From: Acidobacteria bacterium Mor1
Lineage (GTDB): Bacteria; Acidobacteriota; Polarisedimenticolia; Polarisedimenticolales; Polarisedimenticolaceae
Reading direction: 5' to 3'
Assembly: GCA_001664505.1 (NCBI GenBank)
Contig: CP011806.1
Location: forward strand, 3,347,384-3,411,383
Length of the DNA: 64,000 nt
The notes beneath the pieces were generated by a model, which worked only from the letters and a program-made list of their open reading frames with translations, had not been told where the DNA came from and did no database searches. Shown piece after piece: positions 60,974-64,000 of this stretch (the first letter of the stretch is position 1; each line of letters opens with the position of its first letter). A program made the translations under genes and the position numbers.

Positions 60974-62493
60974 GGCGCGGTCCCGCCGGCGCTGCCGGAG
61001 CCCTCAACCGAACGCCCCGGGCGGCCACCACCCGAACGCATCCGCTCGATGCGCTCCTCGATCTGCTCGTCGGTCAGACCCCGGGAGCGCATACGCTCCT
61101 TGACCGCCTCGAGCTGCTCTTCGGTCATGTTGGCGAAGTCGGGACGTCCGCCGCGTCCGCCGGGACGGCCGCCGGGAGGCCCACCCTCGGGGGGACCCTG
61201 GCCTGCAGCACGCTCCCCTTCGGCGCCGCCGCGAGCGCCGGGCCCGCCGCCACCGCCGGTGAACTGCTTGATCCGGGCGTCGATCTCCTCGTCGGACATC
61301 CCGCGCTCTTTCATCCGGGCCCGCATCCGCTGCAGCCGCTCCTCGTCGAGCTGGGGCTCCGCACCCCGGTCGGCGCGAGCCCCGGCACCCCCCGCAGTGT
61401 CGGCGCCGTCGCGGCGCAACACCTTGAGGGGCGTGCCGTCGCTGAGCCCGTCCTGGCCCACGGTGACCACCGCCTCGCCGGCGGAGACCCCGGAGAGGAT
61501 CTCCACGTAGTCTCCTTCACGGAAACCGAGTTCGACTTCGCGGCGGGACGCGGTGTCCTCGCCGGTCAGCACGTAGACCGTGTCGCCGATGCTCTCGAGC
61601 GACAGCGCCGCCCGGGGGATCACCAGGGTGTCCTCGCGGATATCGGTCTCGAGGAACACCCGGGCGAACATGCCCGGCCGCAACTTGCCCCGGGCGTTGA
61701 CCTCCAGGGTGACCTTGATCGTGCCGGTCTCGGCGTCGACTACCGGGCTGACTCTCTGGACCCGCGCGTCGAAACGTTCATCGGCCCAGGCTTCGACTTC
61801 GAGATAGGCCGCCTGGCCGGTCCGCAGCTTGGAGAGCTCCCGCTCGGGCACCTGGATCGGGCAGAGCAACGGCGTGAAGTCGGAAATGCGGAACAGCATC
61901 TCGTTGCCGGAGACGGTCTGCCCCGGATCGACGTAGCGGGTGATGATCAGGCCGGAGAAGGGCGCCCGCACCTGGGTGAAATCGAGGCGCAGCTCGTTGC
62001 CGTCGAACTGCGCCTGGGCGCTCTCGAAGGCGGCCCGGGAGGCCTCGTACTCCTCGGTGCTGATCAACTGATCGGTGCGCAGCTTCTGGGCGCGCTCGAA
62101 GGCCTGCCTGGTTTCCTGCAGGTTGACCCGGGCGACCTCGAGATCGGCGCGGTACTCCGCTTGATCGATCTGGGCCAGCAACTGCCCCGAGTTCACGCGC
62201 ATCCCCTCCTCGACCTTGATCGAGACGATCGGCCCGGCGACCCGGGCGACCACGTCGACCTCGTTCTCGGCCTCGAGAGTTCCGTTGGTCTCGATGTAGG
62301 CGTGGATGTCGCGACGTTGCACCGACTGAACCTCGACGGGCACGGCGGCGCCGGCGCTTTGCATCGCGCCCATCGGCGGGCCACCCCGGCCCCGGCCGCC
62401 GGGACCACCCGGGCGGCCTCCTTCTTCCTCGTCTCCTCCACAGCCCGTGAGGACCAGGGAAGCCAGGATCAAGAGCAACAGCGTCCGTCTCAT
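60970..62493 (-). CDS. RND periplasmic adaptor (MFP) lipoprotein with Gly-rich, SHOCT-like C-terminal extension
   Basis: A 507-residue adaptor. The ATG at 62493 overlaps the upstream permease stop (ATGA). The lipobox LVLTGC places lipid on C18. After a Gly/Arg-rich tether (about 22-45) come the barrel-sandwich and hairpin (about 55-170; GQLLAQIDQAEYRADLEVARVNLQETRQAFERAQ), the beta-barrel and membrane-proximal domains to about 365. The last 130 residues are unusual: two helical repeats, LDEERLQRMRARMKERGMSD and MTEEQLEAVKERMRSRGLTD, each with a short Gly/Arg/Pro-rich spacer. They look like SHOCT-like motifs. The role of this tail is unknown; it might bind peptidoglycan or a partner protein. 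Confidence 0.88.
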   Translation of the reverse strand: MRRTLLLLILASLVLTGCGGDEEEGGRPGGPGGRGRGGPPMGAMQSAGAAVPVEVQSVQRRDIHAYIETNGTLEAENEVDVVARVAGPIVSIKVEEGMRVNSGQLLAQIDQAEYRADLEVARVNLQETRQAFERAQKLRTDQLISTEEYEASRAAFESAQAQFDGNELRLDFTQVRAPFSGLIITRYVDPGQTVSGNEMLFRISDFTPLLCPIQVPERELSKLRTGQAAYLEVEAWADERFDARVQRVSPVVDAETGTIKVTLEVNARGKLRPGMFARVFLETDIREDTLVIPRAALSLESIGDTVYVLTGEDTASRREVELGFREGDYVEILSGVSAGEAVVTVGQDGLSDGTPLKVLRRDGADTAGGAGARADRGAEPQLDEERLQRMRARMKERGMSDEEIDARIKQFTGGGGGPGARGGAEGERAAGQGPPEGGPPGGRPGGRGGRPDFANMTEEQLEAVKERMRSRGLTDEQIEERIERMRSGGGRPGRSVEGSGSAGGTAP

Positions 62494-64000
62494 GCAGCGT
62501 CTCCGACTCGACGCAGGAAACGACCGGCATCGTCGAGCAACGAATAAATCGTGGGAATCACCAGGAGCGTGAGGAACGTCGAGGTGCTGAGCCCCCCGAT
62601 GATCACGAGACCCATCGGCGCCCAGGTCGCGGCGCGGCCTTCCAGCGGGCCGAACACCTGGGGCAGCAGGTACGAGGCGATCATCGGCAGCATGCCGAGG
62701 ATGGTGGTGATCGCCGTGATCAGGATCGGGCGCAAGCGATGGCGTCCGCCGAGAACGATCGCCTCGTCCCGGGCGAGCCCCTGAGCCCGTAGATGATTGA
62801 TGTGGTTGATCAACACGATGGCGTTGTTCACGACAATGCCCAGCAGGATGATCATTCCCAGCATGGTCGTGTTGTCCCAGGGCTGCCCCGCCAGTTTCAT
62901 GGCCCCGGCCACGCCGACCAGGGCGAAGGGCACCGAGAACATGATGGTGAAGGGCTGGGTGAAGCTCTCGAACAGCACCGCGAGCACCATGTAGACCAGC
63001 GGAAGGGCGAACCACAGGGCGAACAGACCGCTCTGCTCGTCCTGGCGCTGAATCCGATTCCAGCGGCCGAGGTTCCACTCGTAGCCGGCGGGCAGCTCCA
63101 TCGCGCCGAGCTCCTGGGTTACCTGGCGCATGGCCATGAACGCCGCCGGTCCGCCGGCGGTGTTGGCCGAGACTTCCAGCTTGGCCCGGTGGTTTTCGCG
63201 CTCGATCGAACGGGGCCCGGTGCCGACGGTGAAGTCGGCAAGGGCGCCCAGGGGCAACGGCGTGTTGCCCGAGAAGACCGCCATGCTCTTGAGTTGGTCG
63301 AGGGTCTCGCGATGCTCTTCGCCGTACTGCATCACGATGTCGACCTCCCGCTCGCCGGTCTTGAAGTTGCTCACGGCGCGGCTGTTGAGGGCGTTTTGCA
63401 CCGTGGCCGCCACCGCCTGGCTCGAAAGCCCCGCCTGCAGGATCCGCTCCCGCTGCACCTCGACCCGGATCTCCTCGGCACCGCTCTCCAGCGACGTGTC
63501 GACGTCGCGCACGCCGGGGATGCCGGCCAGGCGGGCCGCGACCTGCTCGCCGAGCAGTTCCAGCACCACCGGATCGTCGCCGAGCAGCTGAACCTGGATG
63601 CCGGTAAAGCCGCTGCGGCCGCGGCCGGTGGCGATACGCAGCTGCACTCCGGCGATCTCCGGCAGCAATGCGCGAACCTTGTCCTGCACCTCGGCGGTGG
63701 TCAGTTCGCTCTCACTCTCATCCTTGAGATACAGGTTGAACTGGCGGGTCCGGCTCCAGCTCGCGCGGGAGCGGCCGGTGGAACGATCGTAGGCGTAGGC
63801 GATATCCGAGACGTCGAGGGCTTCCCGGTTCTCGTCGAGCAGCGCGTAGACCTGTTTGTAGAGCGCCTCGATCTGCTCCGGCGAGTACTGGCGCGGAGTG
63901 TCGACCTTGATGATCACCTCCCGCTCCAGCGCCCCCATCGAGAACGATCGCTCGATGGTGCCGAACAGCTGAATCGAGCCGTAGAGCAGGCCGACGATCA
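62490..64000 (-). CDS. Second RND-family permease, 5' part beyond the right edge
   Basis: The frame is open to the window's right end (residues FGTIERSFS precede the ATG at 63938), so the gene starts outside the window. The visible 503 residues cover the porter domain second half and TM7-12: MGALEREVIIKVDTP, LLGDDPVVLELLGEQVAARLAGIPGVRDVDTSLESGAEEI, the SVPFALVGVAGAMKLAG TM8 segment, IILLGIVVNNAIVLINHINHLRAQG (TM10) and LLVIPTIYSLLDDAGRFLRRVGDAA. It belongs to the same RND branch as the other permease (shared VVNNAI motif). Stop overlaps the adaptor start. Two permeases flanking one adaptor could form a mixed pump as in MdtBC, or share the adaptor. Confidence 0.9.
   Translation of the reverse strand, partial: IVGLLYGSIQLFGTIERSFSMGALEREVIIKVDTPRQYSPEQIEALYKQVYALLDENREALDVSDIAYAYDRSTGRSRASWSRTRQFNLYLKDESESELTTAEVQDKVRALLPEIAGVQLRIATGRGRSGFTGIQVQLLGDDPVVLELLGEQVAARLAGIPGVRDVDTSLESGAEEIRVEVQRERILQAGLSSQAVAATVQNALNSRAVSNFKTGEREVDIVMQYGEEHRETLDQLKSMAVFSGNTPLPLGALADFTVGTGPRSIERENHRAKLEVSANTAGGPAAFMAMRQVTQELGAMELPAGYEWNLGRWNRIQRQDEQSGLFALWFALPLVYMVLAVLFESFTQPFTIMFSVPFALVGVAGAMKLAGQPWDNTTMLGMIILLGIVVNNAIVLINHINHLRAQGLARDEAIVLGGRHRLRPILITAITTILGMLPMIASYLLPQVFGPLEGRAATWAPMGLVIIGGLSTSTFLTLLVIPTIYSLLDDAGRFLRRVGDAA

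Noticed and set aside
58190-61510. 1106-codon plus-strand open frame opposite the RND permease and adaptor
   Set aside because: His/Gln/Asp-rich composition typical of antisense reading of GC-rich genes; the opposite strand encodes clear RND motifs.
60970-63078. Apparent 702-residue protein including the adaptor
   Set aside because: Its N-terminal 195 residues are a wrong-frame reading of the second permease; the adaptor starts at 62493 with a lipobox.

Overview
The window comes from a GC-rich, Gram-negative (diderm) bacterium. It encodes a TonB-dependent receptor, RND pumps, lipoproteins and outer-membrane barrels. It also shows a regulatory repertoire typical of Acidobacteriota: an ECF sigma factor beside a Ser/Thr kinase, zinc-ribbon kinases, TPR-CHAT proteins, ELW-repeat proteins, a reaction-centre-type diheme cytochrome and BAAT-like hydrolases. 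The phylum call, perhaps a Thermoanaerobaculia or Holophagae relative, is an inference from gene content. I see no rRNA, tRNA, CRISPR array, insertion sequence or prophage. Coding density is very high and no gene-free stretch exceeds about 250 bases.

Layout. 1-3.2 kb: a partial calcineurin-like phosphoesterase, a CPBP membrane protease and an unrecognised secreted protein of lower GC. 3.2-6.5 kb: an OmpR-type two-component pair divergent from a diheme c-type cytochrome. 6.5-14.8 kb: an outer-membrane barrel divergent from an operon of ECF sigma factor, zinc-less transmembrane anti-sigma factor, PDZ-TPR-CHAT protein and a second TPR-CHAT protein. 14.9-18.6 kb: a soluble hybrid kinase and a polytopic membrane kinase. 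18.6-26.7 kb: an autoregulated TetR operon (TetR, S12 hydrolase, methyltransferase), a GNAT, an SDR plus a quinone-oxidoreductase-like enzyme divergent from an HxlR regulator, a GT-B glycosyltransferase and a BAAT-like hydrolase. 26.8-30.7 kb: an ankyrin/PQQ-propeller fusion, an unknown secreted protein and a VOC protein. 30.9-35.2 kb: a MacAB-like ABC export operon. 35.2-41.7 kb: a hypothetical protein, a sulfatase-fold lipoprotein, a DMT exporter divergent from its likely MocR regulator, and a PMT-TPR glycosyltransferase. 41.7-45.3 kb: an ECF sigma and TPR-kinase pair. 45.4-53.4 kb: an ELW-repeat protein, a TonB receptor, a CpxA/CpxR-like pair and a lipoprotein. 53.4-57.6 kb: a sulfotransferase, a second zinc-ribbon kinase and a PEGA protein. 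57.8-64 kb: an RND operon (permease, adaptor, permease) that runs off the right edge.

Main ideas. (1) The ECF/anti-sigma/CHAT operon has the parts and predicted topology of a sigma-E/RseA/DegS pathway. A membrane-anchored, periplasm-facing PDZ-CHAT protein would take the place of DegS, and the divergent barrel gene ends in Phe. This is the best candidate for an undescribed system. (2) The CpxA/CpxR-like pair has GTAAA-N5-GTAAA-type boxes both in the regulator/lipoprotein divergent region and before the TonB receptor. (3) A tandem GTCAGG repeat occurs before the first two-component operon and before the ABC export operon. (4) At least seven genes have a -10-like hexamer 6-9 bases before the start codon and no convincing Shine-Dalgarno site, suggesting leaderless transcripts. 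All statements on binding or topology are read from sequence and untested.
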